Below are positions 1-6,445 of a DNA stretch of 9,851 nt, piece after piece. Within the stretch, counting starts at the first letter, position 1, and each line of letters starts with the position of its first letter. The notes below the pieces were generated by a model. It did no database searches, was not told where the DNA came from, and worked only from the letters and a program-made list of their open reading frames with translations. The DNA is from an uncultured Bacteroidota bacterium (GTDB taxonomy: Bacteria > Bacteroidota > Bacteroidia > NS11-12g > UBA9320): NCBI GenBank assembly GCA_913056425.1, contig CAJXLR010000046.1, forward strand, positions 1-9,851, read 5' to 3'. A program made the position numbers and the translations under genes.

Positions 1-2
1 TT

Positions 3-500
3 ACCGATCCGGACCAGATGGGTATGTCGCCGAGTAGAATTACACTTTCGACTGCCGGCATTACCAAAATGATTAAAAAGCTTGCAGACGATGGGGTTCG
101 TTTTAACCTAGCACTTTCACTACATGCTTCGAACAACGAAAAGCGTTCGAAGATTATGCCGATTAACGAGAGTAATTCGTTGGAAGACTTGGTAGAAGCG
201 CTGAATTATTTCTACGATAAAACCGGTTCACGTATCACATTGGAATACTGCGTTATAAATGAGGTAAACGACTTCCAAGAAGATGCTGAGGAGCTGGCCG
301 ACTTCGCACGTCAAATCACGTGTAAGATCAATCTAATTGAATACAACGCGATTGAAAACGCGGATTATCAAGGTTCTACGGTTAGCCGAATAGATCGATT
401 TGCACGCCACTTGGAAAACAAGAAACTCATCGTAAACGTGCGACGTAGCCGCGGTAAAGACATCGACGCCGCTTGCGGACAGTTGGCGAATAAGAACTAG
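3..500 (+). CDS. rlmN: RlmN, dual-specificity 23S rRNA (A2503-C2)/tRNA (A37-C2) methyltransferase, C-terminal part
   Basis: Radical-SAM enzyme that methylates C2 of adenine 2503 in 23S rRNA and of A37 in some tRNAs. The window holds the last 165 residues; the open frame runs in from the left edge, so the 5' end, including the CxxxCxxC iron-sulphur motif, lies outside. Visible family signatures, in order: RITLSTAGI, the LALSLHA strand, IMPIN, the TLEY strand, CKINLIEYN, SRIDRF, and the C-terminal RGKDIDAACGQL. The Cys of AACGQL matches the methyl-carrying catalytic cysteine (Cys355 in E. coli RlmN). The ATG at 18 is an internal Met, not the start. The protein ends a few residues after the catalytic motif, as is usual in Bacteroidota homologues. 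A hairpin begins on the base after the stop codon. Family assignment is firm. Confidence 0.96.
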   Translation, partial: TDPDQMGMSPSRITLSTAGITKMIKKLADDGVRFNLALSLHASNNEKRSKIMPINESNSLEDLVEALNYFYDKTGSRITLEYCVINEVNDFQEDAEELADFARQITCKINLIEYNAIENADYQGSTVSRIDRFARHLENKKLIVNVRRSRGKDIDAACGQLANKN

Positions 501-527
501 GTTTTCGAGCGATAATCGCACGAAAAC
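501..527 (+). terminator. Palindromic hairpin directly after rlmN
   Basis: Arms GTTTTCG (501-507) and CGAAAAC (521-527) pair perfectly. Inside them, after one A/A mismatch, GCGA (509-512) pairs with TCGC (516-519) around a TAA loop. The structure starts on the base after the rlmN stop. No long T-tract follows, so it is a weak intrinsic terminator or an mRNA 3'-end stabiliser rather than a textbook Rho-independent terminator. Confidence 0.55.
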
Positions 528-570
528 AATTTCCAATGTCGAACGCCCAATTTTCAATGCTCAAGTTTTG
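527..570. repeat. Short intergenic direct repeats, possible Bacteroidota intergenic repeat remnant
   Basis: CAATTTCCAATG (527-538) and CAATTTTCAATG (548-559) match at 11 of 12 positions with a 21-base period, separated by a TCGAACGCC-type spacer. The style resembles the short degenerate repeats often seen between genes in Bacteroidota genomes; that resemblance is from memory. Nothing else was recognised from here to the next start at 650. A minus-strand ORF that could be drawn across 427-618 overlaps rlmN and has no recognisable features. Confidence 0.3.
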
Positions 571-649
571 GATCGCGTTCAGTACCGACATGAATACTTC
601 CTGACGTAACGCGAACACTTCACAAAATATGAAACCTTAACTTCACGAA

Positions 650-1330
650 GTGCAAAAGCTGGCCATCCTCTTATTCTCGATTCTTTGTGGACTGCATGCA
701 AACGCTCAGATTAGCCCAACTCTCGCAGAGATATATAGCTTCAAACAAGGGGATGTGTTCATCTACCGAAACCTGTTTATTTCGAATGATAACCCTCAGA
801 GACGTACAACAACGACAGAGTACGATACAGCTATTATCCGTGAGAAACAATGGCACGGAGATACTTTAAAGGTTATTAAGCAATTCAAGACTTGGAAAAC
901 TCCCTCCACATATTGGGATACTCTTATTATAGTAGATTCAACAGACCACCCACTCAACCGTGCACCATACTCATTAAACAGTTACCCAAGTATCAAAGGA
1001 CCTACTAATTGTCCTTCCAATGGTCATGAGACAGACACTACTGTAAAAATCGTTGTTCCTGTTATTCTGGATGATGCTGATACATTTAAAATGCTCGTTA
1101 ATACCGATTATCCATTGGAAAAGGATAATGTCAATGGGTATCTTGAATTAGACGATATAAACTTTTATCCGACATCAGATAACTGTGTAGTCAGATACAA
1201 AAAAGGGTTAGGACAAGTGTCTGCGAAGCAATCATTTTTTGAGAGTTACTACATCCGCGAACTTTTGGTTCATATATCCGAAATGGATACCACGTTTTTC
1301 ACTTTGAGCAACAACCACGATTTTAAGTAA
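650..1330 (+). CDS. Secreted protein of unknown function, T9SS cargo truncated by an in-frame stop
   Basis: A 226-residue product that I do not recognise as a named family. The GTG at 650 opens a clean Sec signal peptide of about 20 residues (Lys3, hydrophobic core, cleavage near HANAQ). It is the only plausible start, because an upstream in-frame ATG at 629 meets TAA after three codons. The mature part is Thr/Asp-rich with alternating polar and hydrophobic strands, two well-separated Cys (TNCPSNG, SDNC), and a YKKGLGQVS motif of a kind common in Bacteroidota secreted beta-proteins. The TAA at 1328-1330 is followed, in the same frame, by a complete T9SS sorting domain (1331-1552). The gene was therefore probably 300 residues long, and this is a truncated version. 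Without the sorting domain the product should reach the periplasm but not the T9SS. Expression is uncertain. Confidence 0.7.
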   Translation: MQKLAILLFSILCGLHANAQISPTLAEIYSFKQGDVFIYRNLFISNDNPQRRTTTTEYDTAIIREKQWHGDTLKVIKQFKTWKTPSTYWDTLIIVDSTDHPLNRAPYSLNSYPSIKGPTNCPSNGHETDTTVKIVVPVILDDADTFKMLVNTDYPLEKDNVNGYLELDDINFYPTSDNCVVRYKKGLGQVSAKQSFFESYYIRELLVHISEMDTTFFTLSNNHDFK

Positions 1331-1552
1331 TCTCGCGTCCTCGTTTTCCCGAACCCCGCTCAGTCAACGTTATCGATTGCTGAGGCACCAACCCAAGCAA
1401 ATTATAGAGTTGTTGACATAAGAGGAAGAACAAAAATGGAAGGTAAACTCGTCGAGTCTACTGTTGATGTATCTGAGCTCACTAGTGGTTTATATTTCTT
1501 TTTGGTGCAAACTGAATCCATTGAGTATCGTAGTCGATTTGTTAAATTGTAA
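1331..1552 (+). pseudogene. Severed T9SS type A C-terminal sorting domain of the 650-1330 gene
   Basis: Reading on in the frame of the 650 gene past its TAA gives 73 more residues and then TAA at 1550-1552. They begin SRVLVFPNP and continue YRVVDIRGR, VDVSELTSGLYFF and FVKL at the very end. These are the hallmarks of the type A sorting domain (TIGR04183-like): the (Y/F)PNP opening, the G-R turn, the D-V-S-x-L-x-x-G-x-Y strand and a terminal basic-hydrophobic strand. No start codon serves this stretch as a separate gene. The frame is otherwise intact, so the lesion looks recent or is a sequencing error. One base change, for example CAA (Gln) to TAA, would explain it. Confidence 0.85.
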
Positions 1553-1607
1553 TGCCAAGCTGTTTGCTACGTCATGTATAATTCACAGTAAATCAGAGCG
1601 TTGGCCC

Positions 1608-1658
1608 GTCAGAAAGGCGGGGGCGGCGAAGGCTTGCGCTTGGGAGCTTCTTTCTGAC
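1608..1658. repeat. Inverted repeat with a GC-rich interior
   Basis: GTCAGAAAG at 1608-1616 and CTTTCTGAC at 1650-1658 are exact reverse complements enclosing a G-rich 33-base segment. GC next to the left arm and GC two bases inside the right arm could extend the stem with a bulge. Together with the hairpin at 1670-1698 it resembles a mobile or REP-like intergenic element. A similar but decayed string, CCTGTCAGTAGAAAGGGGC, occurs at about 1850-1868. Confidence 0.5.
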
Positions 1659-1669
1659 TTGTCTTTTTG

Positions 1670-1698
1670 TTTACTTTTTTGACTAAGAAAAAAGTAAA
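1670..1698. terminator. Perfect 11-bp A/T-rich hairpin, possible bidirectional terminator
   Basis: TTTACTTTTTT (1670-1680) and AAAAAAGTAAA (1688-1698) pair perfectly across the 7-base loop GACTAAG. It lies between convergent transcription units: 117 bases after the stop that ends the T9SS gene and about 240 bases beyond the minus-strand operon's last stop. The A/T arms would give a U-rich tail on either strand, but the stem has only one G-C pair. It may be part of the neighbouring repeat element instead of a true terminator. Confidence 0.4.
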
Positions 1699-1809
1699 GC
1701 GGGGTTATAGAGCGAGCTAGTCATGAGCGACGAACAACTTAAAAACTTGGACAATACACGATTATGCTTTATGTTACTTTTTGGCCTCCATAAGGAAAAG
1801 AAGAATATT

Positions 1810-1833
1810 GAATATCGAACACCGAATATCGAA
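1810..1833. repeat. GAATATCGAA direct repeat, 14-base period
   Basis: Two exact copies of GAATATCGAA at 1810-1819 and 1824-1833 are separated by CACC, and a partial copy (GAATATTGAA) starts just before at 1803. Strings of this kind occur as short intergenic repeats in many Bacteroidota genomes (from memory, not checked). Confidence 0.5.
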
Positions 1834-1941
1834 GTTAGTGAGAGCCTGCCTGTCAGTAGAAAGGGGCTTGTGTAATTGTAATAGTATTAGTCATTGTCAC
1901 CGTCAAAGTGATCTTAGGGCGAACTAACTCAGTATGCAGAC

Positions 1942-2529
1942 CTAACAATTCTTATACTTATCATGCAACCCAACACCACTTAAAATCATTGGTTTAATCT
2001 TCTCCAAACGTGAAGTTTTGGTTTTTTCTTGTTTGGCAGAAAGGATGTGGTTCGAATACTCTTTTTGCTTTCCGGGAGTAAGCGCATAAAACGCTTCATG
2101 TAAGTCTGAATTTTGATCCAGTTCAGCCTTTAGTTCTTTGCTCATTTCGTACTTACCCGGTTTAGCTCCTTCTACTTTTAAACCTTTCTCCTCATTTTGC
2201 ATGGCTTCCTGAACGTAGACTCTCAGCAAATCCAAATCGGGCTGTAAGTCCGCAGTATATCGAATATGGCGCATCGCTTTCGTTTCATCTTGTACCTTTT
2301 CCAACACTCCCGCCGCGTCTTTCAGAAACACACCATTGAAAAACCAAACACCATAATGATGTTTGAAACCACTAATGCTGAGCACGTTTTTTCCCTTCCA
2401 GGTGTAGACAGGTCTACTCCATTTCAAAGTTTCCGTCATCCCAAGAGAAAGCATTAAGCTTCGGAGATTAGTCAGTTCGTTCGACCATTGAGCCTCATTG
2501 GCGATGTATTTATCAACTTTGGTTAGCAT
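1942..2529 (-). CDS. DUF1801 / YdeI-OmdA family protein
   Basis: A 195-residue cytoplasmic protein with no signal peptide or membrane segment. Residues about 15-115 fit DUF1801 (YdhG-like): the stretch with TETLKWSRPVYTWKGKNVLSI, HHYGVWFFNG, and MRHIRY. Residues about 135-190 fit the helical YdeI/OmpD-associated (OmdA) domain, with HEAFYALTPGKQKEYSNHI followed by SAKQEKTKTSRLEKIKPMI. The two-domain order is usual for this family, whose biochemical role is not established; a link to stress or peptide resistance has been suggested for some relatives. The ATG at 2529 lies inside the end of the preceding gene (17-base overlap), so translation is probably coupled. It is the last gene of the minus-strand unit. 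Confidence 0.88.
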   Translation of the reverse strand: MLTKVDKYIANEAQWSNELTNLRSLMLSLGMTETLKWSRPVYTWKGKNVLSISGFKHHYGVWFFNGVFLKDAAGVLEKVQDETKAMRHIRYTADLQPDLDLLRVYVQEAMQNEEKGLKVEGAKPGKYEMSKELKAELDQNSDLHEAFYALTPGKQKEYSNHILSAKQEKTKTSRLEKIKPMILSGVGLHDKYKNC

Positions 2530-3307
2530 GCTTACGAATATCGGAATTGATTTTCATTAGGTAGTTCGGCGCTTCGAGCATTTTCGAGCCATACCAACTC
2601 AGAATTTCTCCGTCTACAGGCACGACTTGCGATTTTGGCACTACTTTTTGAAGAGCCTCAACGTGCTCCTGTTTGAAAGGAAAAGGCTCGGAAGGAAGCA
2701 TCACACAATCCGGCTGTAATTGGTTGATTTGCTCTATTGTTATTTCTGGATATCGCGTCTCATTTGCTAATGCATTTATAAATCCTCCACGATCTAAAAC
2801 ACTATTAATATAGGTGCCAGACGCAACAGCAAAGTATGGATCTTTCCAAATCAAATAGACATAGCTCAACTTGCCAGTAGAAGTTATTAAACGATTAAAG
2901 CCAGATTGGATTTGCAATTTTAGATTAATGCACTCCTCACTTTTTCCAAGAACTGAACCCATTCGTGTGATGAAATCCAGTGCATCATCAACCGAATTTA
3001 TTTCACTCATCCACACCGGAAATTCATCCGAAAGTTCTTCGATCTGTTCTTTGGTGTTCTCTTCCTTGTTTCCAATGATTAGGTCCGGCTGCAGTGCCCG
3101 AATTTTGCCCAGTTGCAGTTTTTTTGTTCCACCAACTTTGTTGGAAGATTTGAATTCGGATTCGGGATGAATGCAGAATATCGTCTGTCCAACCGGTTTT
3201 ATGCCGAGGTAGTAAAGAAGTTCGGTTTGCGAAGGCACCAAAGAGACAATTCTCTCTGGAGTTTTATCCAGTTCGATTTTCCGTCCCAGTTGGTCGATGT
3301 AAAGCAC
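2513..3307 (-). CDS. BtuF-like helical-backbone metal receptor (periplasmic binding protein fold), cytoplasmic variant
   Basis: A 264-residue protein of the substrate-binding family that includes BtuF and iron-siderophore binding proteins (PF01497-type). Visible features: the opening strand PERIVSLVPSQTELLYYLG, the VGGTKKLQLGKIRALQPDLIIGNKEEN block in which the ligand-binding lobe meets the helical backbone, then the second lobe with YLIWKDPYFAVASGTYINSVL, GGF, RYPEITIEQI and LQPDCVMLPSEPFPF. It has neither a signal peptide nor a lipobox: the GTG at 3307 starts directly at the first strand (LYIDQLG), one base after the stop of the upstream CBS gene. The product is therefore predicted to be cytoplasmic, as I recall for Bacteroidota relatives of this type, so a classical transport role is doubtful. 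No permease or ATPase gene is nearby. The ligand is unknown. Confidence 0.85.
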   Translation of the reverse strand: MLYIDQLGRKIELDKTPERIVSLVPSQTELLYYLGIKPVGQTIFCIHPESEFKSSNKVGGTKKLQLGKIRALQPDLIIGNKEENTKEQIEELSDEFPVWMSEINSVDDALDFITRMGSVLGKSEECINLKLQIQSGFNRLITSTGKLSYVYLIWKDPYFAVASGTYINSVLDRGGFINALANETRYPEITIEQINQLQPDCVMLPSEPFPFKQEHVEALQKVVPKSQVVPVDGEILSWYGSKMLEAPNYLMKINSDIRKHANQS

Positions 3308-3308
3308 C

Positions 3309-4673
3309 TTACTGACTCAATGCGCCAATTAAATCATACTTGGTAATGATGTGGTAAACTCCTGCAAGATCCTTCATAACAACCGCTTGATTTTCTTTGC
3401 TGATCATGCTTGAAATCTCTTCCACAGATGTGTTGTAAGAAACCTCCGGGAAGGGTTCGGTCATGATGTCTGCTACTTTCTTGCTGACGATTGTATTGTC
3501 TTTCATCAATAGGCGGAAGACATCAATATCATTAAGCGAACCAACAAAACTGCCTTCATCGTTAACCACCGGAAGCTGTGAAATATTGTATTCTTCAAGC
3601 TTCGCACATGCTTCCTTAATTTCGGTGTTCTGGTTTATGGTTACAAGTGGCAGGTGCTGATGATCGGATATGAGATCAAGAGCTTGCTTTGGCTTGTCGT
3701 CCAAGAAACCTCGGCTTCTCATCCAATCATCGTTAAACGCTTTGCCCATGTATCTTGTAGCGTGGTCGTGGAATAACACAACTACCACGTCGTCTGGCTT
3801 TAATTCGTCTTTCAACTGAATAATACCGGCAACCGCTGAACCGGCAGAGTTTCCAACCAGTATACCTTCTTCTCTTGCGAGTTTGCGCTGGTAAACCAAT
3901 CCATCCTTATCAGTTACCTTCTCGAATCGGTCGATTACGTCAAAATTTACGCATTTTGGAAGGATATCCTCCCCAATTCCTTCAGTGATGTATGGGTAGA
4001 TTTCTTTCTCATCAAATTCTCCTGTCTCATGATATTTCTTAAAGACAGATCCGTATGTATCTATACCCCAAACTTGAATATTTGGGTTTTTCTCTTTCAA
4101 GTATTTACCTACACCACTTATAGTTCCTCCCGTTCCAACACCAACAACAAAGTGTGTGATTTTACCCTCAGTTTGCTCCCAAATTTCTGGACCTGTAGTG
4201 AGGTAGTGAGCTTTAACGTTACTCGGATTATCGTATTGATTTACATACCACGCTCCAGGAATTTCCTCGCCTAAACGTTTAGATACCGAATAGTATGAAC
4301 GTGAGTCGTCAGGCTCGACATCGGTTGGGCAAACAATTACCTCTGCACCAACGGCTTTAAGAATATCAACTTTCTCTTTACTCTGTTTGTCCGTTGTAAC
4401 GAAGATGCATTTGTATCCTTTGATCAAGCCTGCAATGGCAAGTCCCATTCCTGTGTTGCCACTGGTTCCTTCAACAATAGTTCCTCCAGGCTGCAAGCGT
4501 CCATCCGCTTCTGCATCTTCAATCATTTGTAAAGCCATTCGATCTTCGACCAAATTCCCTGGATTCGTGGTTTCTATCTTCGCGAGTATAGTTCCGGGGA
4601 CATCAGATACGATGTCGTTAAGCTTCACCAACGGGGTGTTTCCGATGGTTTCGAGTACGTTGTTATAATACAT
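3309..4673 (-). CDS. Cystathionine beta-synthase / cysteine synthase-type PLP protein with two C-terminal CBS domains; catalytic Lys replaced by Glu
   Basis: A 454-residue fold-type II PLP enzyme relative. Members join serine or O-acetylserine with homocysteine or sulphide to make cystathionine or cysteine. Residues 1-320 form the PLP domain: NTPLVKL near the start, the TSGNTG substrate loop (70-75), GVGTGGTISG phosphate-binding loop (178-187) and GNSAGSA (274-280), whose Ser normally contacts the pyridine nitrogen. Residues about 343-395 and 398-452 are two CBS domains (SQLPVVNDEG; DIMTEPFPEV), which bind adenosyl ligands in relatives. Anomaly: residues 37-45 read NPGNLVEDR. The family has Ser at 41 and the PLP Schiff-base Lys at 43; here they are Leu (codon 4551-4553) and Glu (codon 4545-4547). 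Unless this is a base error, normal PLP chemistry should be lost. First gene of a tight three-gene minus-strand unit. Confidence 0.93.
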   Translation of the reverse strand: MYYNNVLETIGNTPLVKLNDIVSDVPGTILAKIETTNPGNLVEDRMALQMIEDAEADGRLQPGGTIVEGTSGNTGMGLAIAGLIKGYKCIFVTTDKQSKEKVDILKAVGAEVIVCPTDVEPDDSRSYYSVSKRLGEEIPGAWYVNQYDNPSNVKAHYLTTGPEIWEQTEGKITHFVVGVGTGGTISGVGKYLKEKNPNIQVWGIDTYGSVFKKYHETGEFDEKEIYPYITEGIGEDILPKCVNFDVIDRFEKVTDKDGLVYQRKLAREEGILVGNSAGSAVAGIIQLKDELKPDDVVVVLFHDHATRYMGKAFNDDWMRSRGFLDDKPKQALDLISDHQHLPLVTINQNTEIKEACAKLEEYNISQLPVVNDEGSFVGSLNDIDVFRLLMKDNTIVSKKVADIMTEPFPEVSYNTSVEEISSMISKENQAVVMKDLAGVYHIITKYDLIGALSQ

Positions 4674-4678
4674 TGCCG

Positions 4679-4686
4679 CAAAGCTA
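4679..4686 (-). promoter_or_regulatory. TAnnTTTG -7 element for the CBS-BtuF-DUF1801 operon
   Basis: On the minus strand the sequence TAGCTTTG fits the Bacteroidota -7 consensus TAnnTTTG exactly. It ends five bases before the ATG at 4673, so the transcript would be leaderless or nearly so. No good -33 TTTG was seen at the usual spacing. Confidence 0.6.
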
Positions 4687-4770
4687 CACCTCTCGATGTA
4701 AATGCTAGTTTATTTCACTGAGTTGTTTACACAGATTGTCCAATAATGTGACAATGTAGCACGCATCCGT

Positions 4771-4778
4771 TATCTTCC
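4771..4778 (+). promoter_or_regulatory. Possible weak -7 element for the DUF4919 gene
   Basis: TATCTTCC ends four bases before the ATG at 4783. It matches TAnnTTTG at four of its six fixed positions, and its position mirrors the promoters at 4679-4686 and 6763-6770. The 109-base gap 4674-4782 would then hold divergent promoters. Confidence 0.3.
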
Positions 4779-4782
4779 GTCC

Positions 4783-5478
4783 ATGAAAAACCTGAAACTA
4801 ATTCTAATCCTGCTCGTAACCTCTGCGTGTAGTCAAGCTCAAACCATTCTCACTGTCGATTTCGATGCTATCGGGGAAGAAGTCAATGACAGTTCATCCG
4901 AATATTTCATGCCTAAACTTTTGGATAAGATGAGTCAAGTGGGTGACTCACTCTATTACGAAGACTATTACCATCTGTATTATGGCACATATCATTTAAA
5001 AACATACAGTCCTTACGGACTAAGTGCAGGCTCGCCGGATGTAGACAAATTCATCAAAAAGAAGAAGTATAAGAAAGCGTTAAAGCGAGCACTCGAACGC
5101 TATAGAAATCAACCCATTAGTTTCTACGATCTCGAGTCAATCGTATACTGCTATCGTAAACTAGGAGAAGAGGAATTAGCTGATTGGTACCTTTATAATT
5201 ACCACAACTTGATGACTTTAGTAATGTCTAGCGGAGATGGTAAATCAACGTCAACTGCTTACGTAGTTCTTGCGGTGGCAAATGAATACAGTATTTTGTC
5301 GTATCTCGGACTACAACGAGCATCCCAAGCTTTGTTGTCTGACGAACATGGTCAGTGTGACAAATTAACCCTGGATAAAAAAGCTCAGAAAAAGGTTAAG
5401 GGCAAAAAGAAAACAAAAGAGTTGTACTTCAATGTGTCTACTTGTTTTCTGCATATGAGTAAGTCGTTGAAAGAATGA
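4783..5478 (+). CDS. DUF4919-like exported protein
   Basis: A 231-residue protein with an N-terminal export signal (MKNLK, then a hydrophobic stretch ending near residue 20). LVTSAC at 11-16 could be a poor lipobox, with cleavage before Cys16; otherwise signal peptidase I could cut near AQA/QT, so lipid attachment is undecided. The mature region resembles DUF4919 proteins of Bacteroidota: YYEDYYHLYYGTY, YSPYG, a charged helical stretch with a YRKLGEEELADWYLYNYHNL segment like a TPR helix pair, MSSGDGKSTSTAYVVLAVANEYSIL, and a final GQCDKL...ELYFNVSTCFLHM. Two late Cys (the GQCD and STCF ones) could pair in the periplasm. The function of the family is unknown. A 24-base gap separates it from the glycosyltransferase gene, so they may be co-transcribed. 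Confidence 0.78.
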   Translation: MKNLKLILILLVTSACSQAQTILTVDFDAIGEEVNDSSSEYFMPKLLDKMSQVGDSLYYEDYYHLYYGTYHLKTYSPYGLSAGSPDVDKFIKKKKYKKALKRALERYRNQPISFYDLESIVYCYRKLGEEELADWYLYNYHNLMTLVMSSGDGKSTSTAYVVLAVANEYSILSYLGLQRASQALLSDEHGQCDKLTLDKKAQKKVKGKKKTKELYFNVSTCFLHMSKSLKE

Positions 5479-5502
5479 CAAAGAGGCACTAGCTTCGCAG
5501 CA

Positions 5503-6372
5503 ATGTTTGTAAGCGGTTTCACCTTCGTAAAAAATGCTGTAAAGCTTGATTATCCAGTGGTTGAGGCTATCAAGTCTGTATTGCCTCTAGTAGATGAAAT
5601 GGTTGTTGCCGTGGGGAAGTCTGAGGATAACACGCGAGAGGTAATAGCATCCATCGACAAAACCAAAATCAGGATTATCGATACGGTGTGGGACGATAGC
5701 TTACGCGAAGGTGGGAAAGTACTCGCTGTGGAGACGGATAAAGCAAAAGCAGCGATTTCAACCAAAGCAAACTGGTTGGTCTACATTCAAGCTGATGAAT
5801 GCATCCATGAGAAGTATTACCCGGAAATTCGACGTAACATGGAGGTCTACAAAGATCAAGGTCAGGTAGATGGACTTCTTTTTCATTACACCCATTTCTA
5901 CGGAAGCTACGATTATGTGGGAGACAGTAGGACCTGGTATCGTAACGAGATCCGAATCATAAAGAATAATCCAGCCATATCAAGTTGGAAGGACGCCCAA
6001 GGATTTAGAAAGTCGAACGAGAAATTAAACGTGATACCCATTGATGCACATATCTATCATTACGGCTGGGTTCGTCATCCAAAGTATATGATGGCCAAGG
6101 CATACGAAGCCAACAAGTTGTGGCATTCTGACGAATGGGTAGAAGAACGATTCGACCCAAGCAAGGACTTCGACTACAGCGCTATCGACTCCTTAAAGCC
6201 TTTTAAAGGAACACATCCCGAAGTCATGCAAGAACGCATCAATCGGATGAACTGGACGTTCAGTCACGACCCAAGTCAGAAAAAATTTGGCTTCAAGGCC
6301 GGTCTATTGTACTTCATCGAAAAATACACCGGTTGGCGCGTTGGAGAAAATAAGAATTACAAGGTTATGTAA
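5503..6372 (+). CDS. Glycosyltransferase, GT-A fold, family 2-like
   Basis: A 289-residue cytoplasmic protein. The N-terminus SGFTFVKNAVKLDYPVVEAI followed by VLPLVDEMVVAVGKSEDNT is the nucleotide-sugar-binding half of a GT2-like Rossmann fold, with the acidic strand end at 31-42. IIDTVWDDSLREGG (58-71) and WLVYIQADECIHEKYY (91-106) follow; the Q-A-D-E at 96-99 occupies the place of the metal-binding DxD motif. The C-terminal half (HYTHFYGSYDYVG, WYRNEIRII, HIYHYGWVRHPKYMMAKA) is aromatic and His-rich and is typical of a conserved Bacteroidota subgroup I recognise, whose acceptor is unknown. No membrane segment is visible. Start at ATG 5503; the only purine-rich stretch upstream (AAAGAGG, about 5480-5486) is too far away to be a good ribosome site. 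No polysaccharide locus surrounds it. Confidence 0.85.
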   Translation: MFVSGFTFVKNAVKLDYPVVEAIKSVLPLVDEMVVAVGKSEDNTREVIASIDKTKIRIIDTVWDDSLREGGKVLAVETDKAKAAISTKANWLVYIQADECIHEKYYPEIRRNMEVYKDQGQVDGLLFHYTHFYGSYDYVGDSRTWYRNEIRIIKNNPAISSWKDAQGFRKSNEKLNVIPIDAHIYHYGWVRHPKYMMAKAYEANKLWHSDEWVEERFDPSKDFDYSAIDSLKPFKGTHPEVMQERINRMNWTFSHDPSQKKFGFKAGLLYFIEKYTGWRVGENKNYKVM

Positions 6373-6384
6373 GTATTCTCTCTA

Positions 6385-6440
6385 ATTGGTAATCAAAGTA
6401 GTCTGAAGCCAGGCTTGCGTATAGCGACTACTGCACCAAT
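6385..6440 (+). other. Nested inverted repeats forming a long hairpin downstream of the glycosyltransferase
   Basis: ATTGGT (6385-6390) pairs with ACCAAT (6435-6440). Inside that, AGTAGTC (6397-6403) pairs with GACTACT (6426-6432), and AAGC (6406-6409) pairs with GCTT (6413-6416) around a CAG loop. That makes three collinear stems of 6, 7 and 4 perfect pairs starting 13 bases after the stop codon. It could be an mRNA 3' structure, part of a terminator, or a small structured RNA. Confidence 0.5.
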
Positions 6441-6445
6441 CATAT

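Larger units (their letters stand above)
1553..1941. other. Intergenic region without a convincing gene; hairpins and repeats
   Basis: This 389-base gap lies between convergent genes. It contains a long-range inverted repeat (1608-1616/1650-1658), a perfect 11-bp hairpin (1670-1698) and a GAATATCGAA direct repeat (1810-1833). A 50-codon open frame runs from ATG 1723 to TAA 1875 (starts MSDEQLKNLD), but it reads through the repeat at 1810-1833, has no recognisable domain and no promoter I can identify, so I do not call it a gene. The 72-codon frame at 1464-1682 overlaps the T9SS sorting domain and the repeat and is also not credible. No clear terminator for the minus-strand operon ending at 1942 was seen. 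Confidence 0.6.

Noticed and set aside
427..618. A minus-strand ORF overlapping the end of rlmN
   Set aside because: Antisense to the conserved catalytic end of RlmN and to the downstream hairpin; product shows no features.
1464..1682. A 72-codon plus-strand ORF across the sorting-domain end and the repeat
   Set aside because: It overlaps the in-frame T9SS domain in another frame and its tail is read from the hairpin repeat; no domain or promoter seen.
1810..1833. Possible CRISPR array
   Set aside because: Only two 10-base copies with a 4-base spacer; too short and too few, and no cas genes are present.
1723..1875. A 50-codon plus-strand ORF in the intergenic region
   Set aside because: It reads through the GAATATCGAA repeat, has no family resemblance and no start signals.
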